Part shown: one piece after another, positions 17,918 through 25,713 of the stretch
Layout of the letters: every line of letters starts with the position of its first letter
Position numbering within the stretch: the first letter of the stretch is position 1
Program-made: the position numbers and the translations under genes
The notes under the pieces: generated by a model
The model's input: only the letters and a program-made list of their open reading frames with translations
Database searches by the model: none
What the model was told of the DNA's origin: nothing
NCBI GenBank assembly: GCA_023399275.1
Contig: JAEWQH010000052.1
Coordinates: 1 to 63,839 of the forward strand
Source of the DNA: Bacillota bacterium
GTDB lineage: Bacteria > Bacillota > Clostridia > Christensenellales > CAG-138
Direction: 5' to 3'
DNA length: 63,839 nucleotides

Positions 17918-19684
17918 CTATCCCGAGATCGCTTTCTTGATGCGCCAGGTTTCGCTCTCGTTGAGCAGCAACAGCATATGCGTGCCATCCGCTTCGTGCG
18001 CCTCGGAAAGTATGGTCGCGCTCTGGCGGATCAGGCGCATCGCGTCGTATTTTTCATATGGCACGACGACCTCAAGCCGCACCTGCGTTCTGGCAAGCGC
18101 CTCCTCGATCGCGCGCAGCAGGGTTTCGATGCCCGCGCCGGTCGCCGCGCTGATGGCGACGCCGCCGTTTCTCGGCTTGGCCTCCGGCTTGTCCACCTTG
18201 TTGAATACGTCGATGCGCGGCGTATCCAGCGCGCCGAGCGTGCCGAGCACCTCTTCGACCACATGCATCTGCACCTCATAGTAGTCGCTCGCGCTGTCCA
18301 CCACGTGCAGCACGAGGTCGGCGTCGCATACCTCGTCCAGCGTAGAGCGAAACGCGTTGACCAGATCGTGCGGCAGCTTGTTGATGAAGCCGACCGTGTC
18401 CGAGAGCAGGCATTCCGTGCCGTTTGGCAAGATGATTTTGCGCACGATGGGGTCGAGCGTCGCAAAGAGCTTATCCTCCGCCAGCGCATCTGCGCCGGAG
18501 AGGCGGTTGAGCAGCGTCGACTTGCCCGCGTTGGTATAGCCGACCAGCGCGACGACGGAGATCGGGTTTGCCTTGCGTTTGGCACGGCGCAAGCCGCGCT
18601 GCTTATCGATCTCGGCGAGCTCCTGCTCGAGCTCAAACACGCGCCTGCGAATGCGGCGGCGGTCGATCTCCAGCTTCTTTTCACCCGGGCCGCGCATGCC
18701 GACGCCGGAGGCGCCCTGCCGCGAGAGCACGCGCCCCATCCCGAGCAGCCGTGGCAGGCGGTACTTGAGCTGGGCAAGCTCTACCTGCAGCTTGCCCTCG
18801 CGCGACTGCGCGCGCTGGGCGAATATATCGAGTATCAGCATCGTGCGGTCGATGATCGGCAGCCCCAGTATCTGCTCGAGGTTACGCAGCTGTATGGCGC
18901 TCAGCTCGTCGTCAAACACGAAGATATCCGCTTCGCAGGCGGATGCCGTCAGCGCGAGCTCCTCGGCCTTGCCGCTGCCGATGTAGGTCGCCGCATCTAC
19001 GGCGCGCCTTCTCTGCTGCTCTTTTGCGACGACCTTGATGCCCGCGGTCTGGCAAAGCTCGGCAAGCTCGCCGAGCGTATCGTAACCGTCCGCAGATTCA
19101 ATGCCCGCGAGCACCGCGCGATCCGGCTTGATCTCCACGATGTTGTAGGTGTCGCTCAAAAGCCGCCGGTCCGCCTCGAGGATCGCATCCATCAGCTGCT
19201 TTTGCGGCAGGTGGTGCGCACGCATCGGGCCGTACCAGACGGGCACGCGCTCCTCGCCCTCCATGTCGCCGATAAACGCCGCGTATACGCTGCTGGCGCG
19301 CCCGTCTTTCACGCCTATGGCGCACATGGCGTCGAGCCGCAGCGCATTGAGCGAACCGAGATCGACATCGGAGAGGTAGCCGGTCTCGTTCGGGTGCGTG
19401 TGGATGCAGCGCACGCCGCTGAGCCGGTCTATGTTGCGCACGAGGCGCATCTCCTCCATATGGACGGAGTGGTCGTCGCCCACGCGAACGTCCTCGGTCT
19501 TGCCGGCGCGGGAGACGTATATGAGCACCTCGCGGTTGATCAGCGAGGTGACGCGAACGAGCGCATCGCAAACTTCGTCCGAAAGGAACTCGTCCGCGGA
19601 CATCTCCATATCGTAGAGCAGCAGCAGCTCTTCGAGAACGCTATCCCGAATGCCGCCCGTGTTGCCGTGTATCTCTCTTTTCAT
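17918..19684 (-). CDS. hflX: Ribosome-associated GTPase HflX with N-terminal JAMM-like domain
   Basis: HflX splits stalled or stressed ribosomes using GTP. At 588 residues this is much longer than the E. coli form (about 426). The first about 190 residues form an extra domain with H95-x-H97-x7-S105-x2-D108, exactly the JAMM/MPN metalloprotease spacing. The HflX core then follows: nucleotide-binding-like domain, RGPGEKKLE, G1 VGYTNAGKST, G3 DTVGF and G4 NKVD. The extended form starting NTGGIR is, as far as I recall, usual in Clostridia, which supports this start. No clear ribosome binding site is seen before the ATG; a promoter lies 68 nt upstream. Confidence 0.93.
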   Translation of the reverse strand: MKREIHGNTGGIRDSVLEELLLLYDMEMSADEFLSDEVCDALVRVTSLINREVLIYVSRAGKTEDVRVGDDHSVHMEEMRLVRNIDRLSGVRCIHTHPNETGYLSDVDLGSLNALRLDAMCAIGVKDGRASSVYAAFIGDMEGEERVPVWYGPMRAHHLPQKQLMDAILEADRRLLSDTYNIVEIKPDRAVLAGIESADGYDTLGELAELCQTAGIKVVAKEQQRRRAVDAATYIGSGKAEELALTASACEADIFVFDDELSAIQLRNLEQILGLPIIDRTMLILDIFAQRAQSREGKLQVELAQLKYRLPRLLGMGRVLSRQGASGVGMRGPGEKKLEIDRRRIRRRVFELEQELAEIDKQRGLRRAKRKANPISVVALVGYTNAGKSTLLNRLSGADALAEDKLFATLDPIVRKIILPNGTECLLSDTVGFINKLPHDLVNAFRSTLDEVCDADLVLHVVDSASDYYEVQMHVVEEVLGTLGALDTPRIDVFNKVDKPEAKPRNGGVAISAATGAGIETLLRAIEEALARTQVRLEVVVPYEKYDAMRLIRQSATILSEAHEADGTHMLLLLNESETWRIKKAISG

Positions 19685-19752
19685 GCGGTTGGTTTTCGTA
19701 TCCGTTTCTGTTTGGTTGCAGAGCCGCCCGTCGCGCGGCCGTGCTCATGCGT

Positions 19753-19781
19753 ATCATATCATCCCGCTCGCCCGCTGGCAA
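19753..19781 (-). promoter_or_regulatory. Sigma-A promoter for hflX
   Basis: On the minus strand TTGCCA and TATGAT are separated by 17 nt, ending 68 nt before the hflX ATG. Confidence 0.65.
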
Positions 19782-19815
19782 TCACACCGGCCGGTTTGCA
19801 TGATTCCAACGCAAA

Positions 19816-19840
19816 GAACCCGGGGGAATTCCCCGGGCCC
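19816..19840 (-). terminator. Terminator of the cysE-cysS-membrane protein operon
   Basis: A palindrome centred on GAATTC (CCCGGGG/CCCCCGGG arms) is followed on the minus strand by TTCTTT, 17 nt beyond the stop of the 173-aa gene. Confidence 0.6.
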
Positions 19841-19856
19841 CGCCGATGAAACGACC

Positions 19857-20378
19857 CTACTTATCGGTCGTATCCGACTTGTCGTCCTCGTCGAAATTAA
19901 ACGCGGAGGCGGGCATGCCGCAGCCGCCACGGCTGCAGGATGCGCCGGCGCTCTTTTTCGCCTGTGCCTCTTTATCGACGTATTTGCGCATCTTGACGAC
20001 CAGCAGCACGATCAGCCCGAGCGTCACCGCCAGCGCGACATAGGAGATAATATCGAACACCGTCGGCGTTAGAAACGAGAGCGCGCCGAGGTCTTTTGTC
20101 GCGACCCAATCGTACACGGCGGCTGCCGTATCGGTCGCCGGCGTAACCTCCTGATAGGTGTAGAACGTGCCGCGCAGCAGCGACGCTCCGCTGTTGATCA
20201 CCATGGCGATGCCGAGGAAGATGTAGATCTTGCGCGAGAGCGCTTTGAACTCCTCCTCCATCCCCTCTTTGATGTTGTCCACGCTGTAGAGTTTCCCTTT
20301 GCCGACGATGCCCGAGTAGAGCACGTAGACGGAGATGGCGAGCAGCAGCCAGTCAAACATGGCTAACGATCCGGTCAT
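19857..20378 (-). CDS. Small membrane protein of unknown function (173 aa)
   Basis: I recognise no family. Hydrophobic segments lie near residues 8-26, 50-70 and 112-130, separated by a charged loop (VDNIKEGMEEEFKALSRK). The C-terminus is a polar tail with a Cys-rich stretch (CSRGGCGMP) and an acidic end. An AAGGAG ribosome binding site precedes the ATG. It follows cysS by 44 nt on the same strand and precedes a terminator, so it is probably the last gene of the T-box controlled cysteine operon. The two Cys residues are the only visible hint of a link to that theme. Confidence 0.65.
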   Translation of the reverse strand: MTGSLAMFDWLLLAISVYVLYSGIVGKGKLYSVDNIKEGMEEEFKALSRKIYIFLGIAMVINSGASLLRGTFYTYQEVTPATDTAAAVYDWVATKDLGALSFLTPTVFDIISYVALAVTLGLIVLLVVKMRKYVDKEAQAKKSAGASCSRGGCGMPASAFNFDEDDKSDTTDK

Positions 20379-20422
20379 AACGATATTCTCCTTGCTTTCT
20401 ATTTGGTTTGCTTCACATTGTT

Positions 20423-21814
20423 CTATAGCTTTTTGAGCTTAGGGCCGCTCGCCGTGTCCTCCACGGCGTAGCCCATCGCCTTGAGCGCCTCACGGATCTC
20501 ATCCGCGCGCGCGAAGTTCTTTGCCTTTCTTGCGGCTTGCCGCTCGTCGAGCAGGGAAAGCGCCTCCGCAGGGAACGCCTCTTCCTTTTCGTGCGCAAGC
20601 AGGCCGAGCACGCCCGCCAGTTCGCCAAAGAGCGACTTGCCCGCCTCCACCGCGGCCTCTCCGCGCGGCTCGCTGACAAACGTGTTGGCGGCGCGCGCGA
20701 ACTCAAAGAGTACGCCGATGGCATCCGCGGTGTTCAGATCGTCGTCCATCGCCTCGCAAAAGCGCGCCTTGAACTCCTCCAGCTGCGCGAGGAACGCCGC
20801 GTCCTCCGCCGTCCCCCCGGGCGCGATCCGCGCCTCGGCCAGCCGCTGCTTTGCGGTGCGCAGCCGTTCGAGCGCGCTCTCCGCCTGCTGGATCATCTCG
20901 CGCGAGAAGTTCACAGGATTGCGGTATTGCACGCTGAGCATAAACATGCGCACGGCTTCGAGATCAAACTCCTTTGCGATGTCGCGCACGGTGAAGAAGT
21001 TGCCCAGCGACTTGCTCATCTTCTGGTTGTCCACGTTGATGTAGCCGTTGTGCATCCAGTAGCGCGCAAAGGGGTGCCCCGTCGCCGCCTCGCTCTGGGC
21101 GATCTCGTTTTCATGGTGCGGGAAGATCAGGTCCTGCCCGCCGCCGTGGATATCAAACGTCTCCCCGAGGATGGACATGCTCATCGCCGAGCACTCGATG
21201 TGCCAGCCCGGCCGGCCCTTGCCCCAGGGCGAATCCCAGCCCGGCTCGCCAGGCTTCTGCGCCTTCCAGAGCGCGAAGTCGAGCGGATCTTGCTTGTCCT
21301 CGTCCGGATCGACGCGCGCGCCGTTCTCCAGATCGTCTATGTTCTGGCCGGAGAGCTTGCCGTATCCCGGAAAGCTGCGCACGGAGAAGTAGACGTCCCC
21401 GTCCGGCGTTGCGTACGCATGCCCTTTTTCGATGAGTTCGGAGACCAGCGTGATGATCTCGCCGATGTGCTCCGTCGCTCTCGGGTTGACGCTTGCGCGG
21501 CGCACGCCGAGCGCGTCCGCATCGCGATAGTATTCTTGGATGAAGCGCTCACCGAGCGCCTTGACCGTCGTTCCCTCTTCGTTTGCCCGGCGGATCATCT
21601 TATCGTCGATATCCGTAAAGTTCTGCACAAAGCGCACCGTGTAGCCGCGGTATTCCAGATAGCGGCGCAGCGTGTCGAATACGATAAACGGGCGCGCGTT
21701 GCCGATATGAAAAAAATTGTAGACCGTCGGTCCGCAGGCGTACATCGAGATCTGCTCCGGCACGAGCGGCACGAGTTCTTCCTTCTTGCGCGTCATCGTA
21801 TTATAGATCTGCAT
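20423..21814 (-). CDS. cysS: Cysteinyl-tRNA synthetase
   Basis: Class I aminoacyl-tRNA synthetase charging tRNA-Cys, 463 residues, the usual bacterial length. The N-terminal zinc-binding Cys and HIGH signature are in YACGPTVYNFFHIGN. The GWHIECSAMS segment carries another zinc-ligand Cys, with HHENEIAQSEA following, and KMSKSLGN is the second class I signature. The C-terminal helical anticodon-binding part ends with a Lys-rich stretch. It lies 30 nt after cysE, downstream of a Cys T-box leader, so both respond to uncharged tRNA-Cys. Confidence 0.96.
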   Translation of the reverse strand: MQIYNTMTRKKEELVPLVPEQISMYACGPTVYNFFHIGNARPFIVFDTLRRYLEYRGYTVRFVQNFTDIDDKMIRRANEEGTTVKALGERFIQEYYRDADALGVRRASVNPRATEHIGEIITLVSELIEKGHAYATPDGDVYFSVRSFPGYGKLSGQNIDDLENGARVDPDEDKQDPLDFALWKAQKPGEPGWDSPWGKGRPGWHIECSAMSMSILGETFDIHGGGQDLIFPHHENEIAQSEAATGHPFARYWMHNGYINVDNQKMSKSLGNFFTVRDIAKEFDLEAVRMFMLSVQYRNPVNFSREMIQQAESALERLRTAKQRLAEARIAPGGTAEDAAFLAQLEEFKARFCEAMDDDLNTADAIGVLFEFARAANTFVSEPRGEAAVEAGKSLFGELAGVLGLLAHEKEEAFPAEALSLLDERQAARKAKNFARADEIREALKAMGYAVEDTASGPKLKKL

Positions 21815-21844
21815 AGGTTTCCCCTCCGTATTTGATTCACTCTA

Positions 21845-22606
21845 TCACAAATCGCGCGGCGCGTCTGCATCCGCTGCGCCATCTTTCTTCAAAAGTGCGG
21901 TTTCGAGCGCTTCGAGCCGCCGTTTGAGATCCTGCAACTGCATCTCCACCGGATCCGGCAGGTCGGTCTGATCGAGGTCCACGCCCGCTTCGCCGGTCAG
22001 ATCCACAGCGCGCTTGACGCATTTCTCCGTATCGCGGCATTCGCATTCCCCGTCGTCGCACATACCCACGCGCTCGCACGGCACCTTGCAGCCATAGAGC
22101 CGCACCACGTGCCCCGGCACGCCGACCACGGTGGAAAACGCCGGCACGTCCTTGAGCACCACGGCGCCCGCGCCAATCTTGGCGTGGCTGCCGACCGTCA
22201 CGGGGCCGAGCACCTTCGCGCCGGCCGATATGGTCACATGATCCCCTATCGTCGGGTGGCGCTTGCCGGTGTCCTTGCCCGTGCCGCCGAGCGTCGCGCC
22301 CTGAAAGATGGTCACATCATCGCCGATGAGCGTCGTCTCGCCGATCACCACCCCCACGCCGTGGTCGATAAACAGCCGCTCGCCGATGGTCGCGCCCGGG
22401 TGGATGTCGATGCCCGTGGTAAAACGGCACCACTCCGACGTCATCCGCGCAAGCAGATGCATGTTGTGGCGGTAGAAGAAATGCGCCCTGCGGTGCATGC
22501 GCACGGCACGAAACCCGGGATAGCAGAGCAATATCTCCCAGATGGACTTCGCGGCGGGGTCTCGCTTGAGCGCCGCCTGCAGATCGCTTTTCAGCGTTTT
22601 GAACAT
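21845..22606 (-). CDS. cysE: Serine O-acetyltransferase
   Basis: Makes O-acetylserine, the sulfide acceptor in cysteine synthesis. The left-handed beta-helix hexapeptide repeats run from about IDIHPGATIGERLFIDHG to VLKDVPAFSTVVGVPG, with the catalytic His region HGVGVVIGET and the GKRHPTIGD loop. I start it at the ATG at 22606 (MFKTLKSDLQAAL), which has AAAGGA 11 nt upstream; a longer frame would run into the T-box terminator. Compared with the common short CysE form it has an extra about 70-residue C-terminal tail holding four clustered Cys residues (CERVGMCDDGECECRDTEKC), which might bind metal or sense cysteine/redox state. Confidence 0.93.
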   Translation of the reverse strand: MFKTLKSDLQAALKRDPAAKSIWEILLCYPGFRAVRMHRRAHFFYRHNMHLLARMTSEWCRFTTGIDIHPGATIGERLFIDHGVGVVIGETTLIGDDVTIFQGATLGGTGKDTGKRHPTIGDHVTISAGAKVLGPVTVGSHAKIGAGAVVLKDVPAFSTVVGVPGHVVRLYGCKVPCERVGMCDDGECECRDTEKCVKRAVDLTGEAGVDLDQTDLPDPVEMQLQDLKRRLEALETALLKKDGAADADAPRDL

Positions 22607-22654
22607 CGTGATTGCGTTCCTTTCGCGCGGACCCAGCCGCCGCGCAGATTCAAG

Positions 22655-22920
22655 GCGATCGATAAAAAAGCGCATCCATCCATAAAGACGAATGCGCTTC
22701 GCGGTTCCACTTTACTTGGAGAATCCAAACGGTTCTCCCGCTCAAGGCTGTAACGCAGCTGCTGCGTCCGCCGATACTCGGCCGGCCGGTATACGGCGGC
22801 TGTTTGTCGGCGGCGGCTCTCGGAAGGCACTTCGGCGGCTCCGGTTCGGGTTGGCTTCCAGCCGATGGCCAGCCCTCTCTTGGAACACTGTTTGACGCGC
22901 GCCTACTCTTTTCCGATCAT
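22655..22920 (-). promoter_or_regulatory. T-box leader (tRNA-Cys responsive) for cysE-cysS
   Basis: On the minus strand the transcript begins with AGAGTAGG, typical of stem I. It carries a GAAG-TGC segment, whose TGC (complement at 22827-22829) is the likely Cys specifier codon. It then reaches the antiterminator core GTGGAACCGCG (22700-22710). A terminator follows at once: GCGCAT/ATGCGC plus six T residues (22664-22697). Uncharged tRNA-Cys pairing would favour read-through into cysE. Family knowledge of T-boxes plus the visible motifs make this firm; exact stem I boundaries are not resolved. Confidence 0.88.
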
Positions 22921-22947
22921 ACGCCTGTCTGATTTCGATTCCCCATT

Positions 22948-22977
22948 AGTTTATGTGAAGCGCCGGCGCATTGTCAA
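22948..22977 (-). promoter_or_regulatory. Promoter of the T-box cys operon
   Basis: TTGACA and TAAACT are separated by 18 nt on the minus strand, about 30 nt upstream of the T-box AGAGTAGG start. Confidence 0.65.
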
Positions 22978-23053
22978 GCCGGTTTGTGACTTTCTCACCG
23001 TCTCGCGGCAAAGGGCGCGCGCTTCTGCTCCGGCGTTTTTCGCCCGTTCCCCC

Positions 23054-23082
23054 TTGTCAAATCGCGGTTTCTGGGTAATAAT
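23054..23082 (+). promoter_or_regulatory. Promoter of proS
   Basis: TTGTCA and AATAAT with a 17-nt spacer, 46 nt before the proS ATG. It is divergent from the cys T-box promoter about 80 nt away. Confidence 0.55.
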
Positions 23083-23128
23083 GAGTTGTTTATAGATCAC
23101 ACCAAAGGGTATCGAGGAGAACGGTTGT

Positions 23129-24862
23129 ATGAAGATGAGCGAACTGCTCGGCGAGCGCTACAAGGAAAAACCAGCGGACTGCACCATCGAAAGCCACGCG
23201 CTGATGGTGCGCGGCGGCTACATCAAGCAGGTCAACACCGGCGTCTACACGCTTTTGCCGCCCGCGCGGCGCATCACGCAAAAGATCGAGCGCATCATCC
23301 GCGAGGAGATGGACGCCATCGGCGGCCAGGAGGTGCTCTTCCCCGTCGTGCTGCCCGCCGATCTCTGGAAGGAGAGCGGCCGGTTCACCAGCGTCGGCAA
23401 GGAGCTGGTACGCCTGACCGACCGCATGGGCGCGGACATGGTGCTCGGCATGACGCACGAGGAGGCGGCCGTGCACCTCGCGCGGGACGCAGCCAAGAGC
23501 TACGCCAAGTATCCCTTCATGATCTACCAGATCCAAACCAAGTTCCGCGACGAACCGCGCGCCCGCGGCGGGCTAATTCGCGTACGCGAGTTTACGATGA
23601 AGGACGCCTACTCCTTCCACACCAACCAGGCCGATCTCGAGGCGTATTACGAGCGCTGCTATGCCGCCTACGAGCGCATCTTCAAGCGCGCAGGCTGCAA
23701 AAACGTCATCGCCGTGCTATCCGACTCCGGCATGATGGGCGGCCGCGTATCCCACGAGTTTATGCTGCTCACCGAGATCGGCGAGGACACGCTCGTGCTG
23801 TGCGACGCGTGCGATTTCAAGGCAAACATCGAGGCCTGCGCCAGCGTGGTGGATAATTCCGCGCTGTCGGCAACCGAGCCGCTCACTCTCGTGCCCACAC
23901 CGGAGATGGCGACCATCGAGGATGTTGCGCGCTTCTTGCATAAACCTCACAACGCCACCTGCAAGGCCGTCGTCTACCAGCGAAACGCAGACGACAGCTA
24001 TGTCGTCGCCTTTGTGCGCGGCGACCTCGAGGTGCACGAAACCAAGCTGCGCAACGCCGTGGGCACAGAGATCCACCCCGCCGTCATCACGCCGGAGAGC
24101 GGCATCGTCGCCGGCTTCATCGGCCCCGCGGGGCTCGACGTATCCAAGATCACCCTGCTCTTCGACCGCTCGCTCGAGGGCATCGGCGCGCTGGTTTGCG
24201 GCGCGAACAAACAGGATTTTCACTATACCGGCTTCAACATTGAGCGCGACTGCGGCAAGGTATCGTATGTGGACGTGGCCCGCGCGATCCCCGGCGGCAT
24301 CTGCCCCGTCTGCGGCAAACCCGCGCTGCGCGTGAACAACGGCATCGAGGTCGGCAATATCTTCCAGCTCGGAGACAAGTACACCAGAAGCATGAGCATG
24401 CAGTATCTCGACGAAAACGGCACGCTGCAGTACCCCATCATGGGCTGCTATGGCATCGGCGTCGGCCGGCTGGCCGCGAGCGTCTGCGAGGAGAGTCACG
24501 ACGAATACGGCCCTGTCTGGCCCATCAGCATCGCGCCGTGGGAGGCGCAGATCTGCGTGCTGCGCGCCGATCAGGAGGAGCCGAAGCGCGTCGGCGAGGC
24601 GCTCTACGCCGCGCTGCAGCAGGCGGGCGTGGAGACGATTCTGGATGATCGCGCCGTCAGCGCGGGCGTCGTCTTCTCCGAGGCCGACCTCATCGGCGCG
24701 CCGATCCGCCTGACCGTAAGCCCTCGCAACCTTGCAAGCGGTATGATCGAGCTTACAACCCGCGACAAGCGGGTGAAGCGTCAGGTGCCCGTCGAAGAGG
24801 CGCTCGGCGCTGCGCTGGCGCTCAAAGCGCAGCTCTTTGCCGAGATCGAATCCGGCCTGTAG
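23129..24862 (+). CDS. proS: Prolyl-tRNA synthetase (bacterial type)
   Basis: Class II synthetase charging tRNA-Pro. At 577 residues it has the bacterial architecture: catalytic core with TGVYTLLPPARRI and motif 2 (FRDEPRARGGLIRVREF), then an editing (YbaK-like) insertion near residues 225-385. The motif 3 region GCYGIGVGRLAAS and a C-terminal anticodon domain (residues 470-577) follow. The GAGGAGAA site is 8 nt from the ATG. An intrinsic terminator follows. Confidence 0.95.
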   Translation: MKMSELLGERYKEKPADCTIESHALMVRGGYIKQVNTGVYTLLPPARRITQKIERIIREEMDAIGGQEVLFPVVLPADLWKESGRFTSVGKELVRLTDRMGADMVLGMTHEEAAVHLARDAAKSYAKYPFMIYQIQTKFRDEPRARGGLIRVREFTMKDAYSFHTNQADLEAYYERCYAAYERIFKRAGCKNVIAVLSDSGMMGGRVSHEFMLLTEIGEDTLVLCDACDFKANIEACASVVDNSALSATEPLTLVPTPEMATIEDVARFLHKPHNATCKAVVYQRNADDSYVVAFVRGDLEVHETKLRNAVGTEIHPAVITPESGIVAGFIGPAGLDVSKITLLFDRSLEGIGALVCGANKQDFHYTGFNIERDCGKVSYVDVARAIPGGICPVCGKPALRVNNGIEVGNIFQLGDKYTRSMSMQYLDENGTLQYPIMGCYGIGVGRLAASVCEESHDEYGPVWPISIAPWEAQICVLRADQEEPKRVGEALYAALQQAGVETILDDRAVSAGVVFSEADLIGAPIRLTVSPRNLASGMIELTTRDKRVKRQVPVEEALGAALALKAQLFAEIESGL

Positions 24863-24879
24863 ACAAAGGACAAAACGCG

Positions 24880-24910
24880 AAAGCGGCGGAGCCTCTTCCG
24901 CCGCTTTTTC
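24880..24910 (+). terminator. Terminator after proS
   Basis: The stem AAAGCGGCGGA / TCCGCCGCTTT with a 6-nt loop and T-rich end lies 17 nt past the stop, in the gap between two convergent genes. Confidence 0.85.
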
Positions 24911-24947
24911 GTATGGTTGTTTGCGCCCGCCGGTTTGGCACGCGGTG

Positions 24948-25709
24948 CTACGGCTGCGTTTTTTTGACGGAGAACGTGACCGTCAGGTTTGCGTCCACCG
25001 CGATGGAACTGCTCTTGAACGCTACGCCGACCAGCTGGTTTTCGACCGGCGCCTCCTCCACAAGCAGCATCTCGTTCAGCGCGACGCCGCCCGCTGCCGC
25101 GATCGCCCCCGCTTTCTCCTGCGCGTCCGCAACGGCGGCCGCCAGCGCGCCCGCATACGCCGCGGAGGCGTCGAGCAGACTGTAGGTCACCTCGTAGCTT
25201 TCGGTGATGCGCGCGTCGATGATGGGTGAGAGGATCGTATTCACGCGGCTGATATCGCTTTCGGTGATCGTGATCGTTTGGCGCGCGGTATAGCCCGTGA
25301 CCGCGCCGTCGCTTTCACGCGTGGTGGTGCTCAGCGTAACGCCCGTTACGCTGAGATTTCCCGTGAGCACGTTTTGCTGCGCCGCGATGTCCCGAACCTG
25401 CTGCGTCATGCTCTCGCACAGCTCGGCCGCCTCCTCCGACGTGGCGCTCGCGCCCGCGATGGCGATGGTGATGGTCGCGATATCCGGTTCGGCAAGCACC
25501 TGACCAAAGCCGCTGACGACGATGGTATGCTCCGGCTTGACCGCCTCGTTGTTGACGATCACCGTCGGCTGCTCCGGCTCGGCCGTCGGCCCGGGCGTGA
25601 TGTCCTCCTCCTCCTTGCAGGCCGCAAGCGAAAACGACAGCAGCGCGGCAAGCCCTAGGCACAGGACCGCCCGTAAAATCCATTTGGTGGTTTTGGTGTT
25701 TTGACGCAA
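24948..25709 (-). CDS. SIMPL-domain (DUF541) lipoprotein
   Basis: 253 residues. I take the TTG at 25709 as the start: it has a GGAGGG site 8 nt upstream and gives a clean signal peptide ending in a lipobox (SLAAC). A longer ATG version would reach into the upstream gene. A short acidic/Pro-rich spacer precedes a SIMPL domain, starting IVVSGFGQVLAEPDIATI. The family is periplasmic or extracellular with no agreed biochemical role. It starts 4 nt after the stop of the hydroxyacid dehydrogenase gene, so the two are translationally coupled. Confidence 0.82.
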   Translation of the reverse strand: MRQNTKTTKWILRAVLCLGLAALLSFSLAACKEEEDITPGPTAEPEQPTVIVNNEAVKPEHTIVVSGFGQVLAEPDIATITIAIAGASATSEEAAELCESMTQQVRDIAAQQNVLTGNLSVTGVTLSTTTRESDGAVTGYTARQTITITESDISRVNTILSPIIDARITESYEVTYSLLDASAAYAGALAAAVADAQEKAGAIAAAGGVALNEMLLVEEAPVENQLVGVAFKSSSIAVDANLTVTFSVKKTQP

Positions 25710-25713
25710 GGCC

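Noticed and set aside
17684..19849. Long open frame (over 700 codons) on the plus strand opposite hflX
   Set aside because: In GC-rich DNA antisense frames stay open by codon bias. The product is Arg/His/Leu-rich with no domain, and hflX has full motif support.
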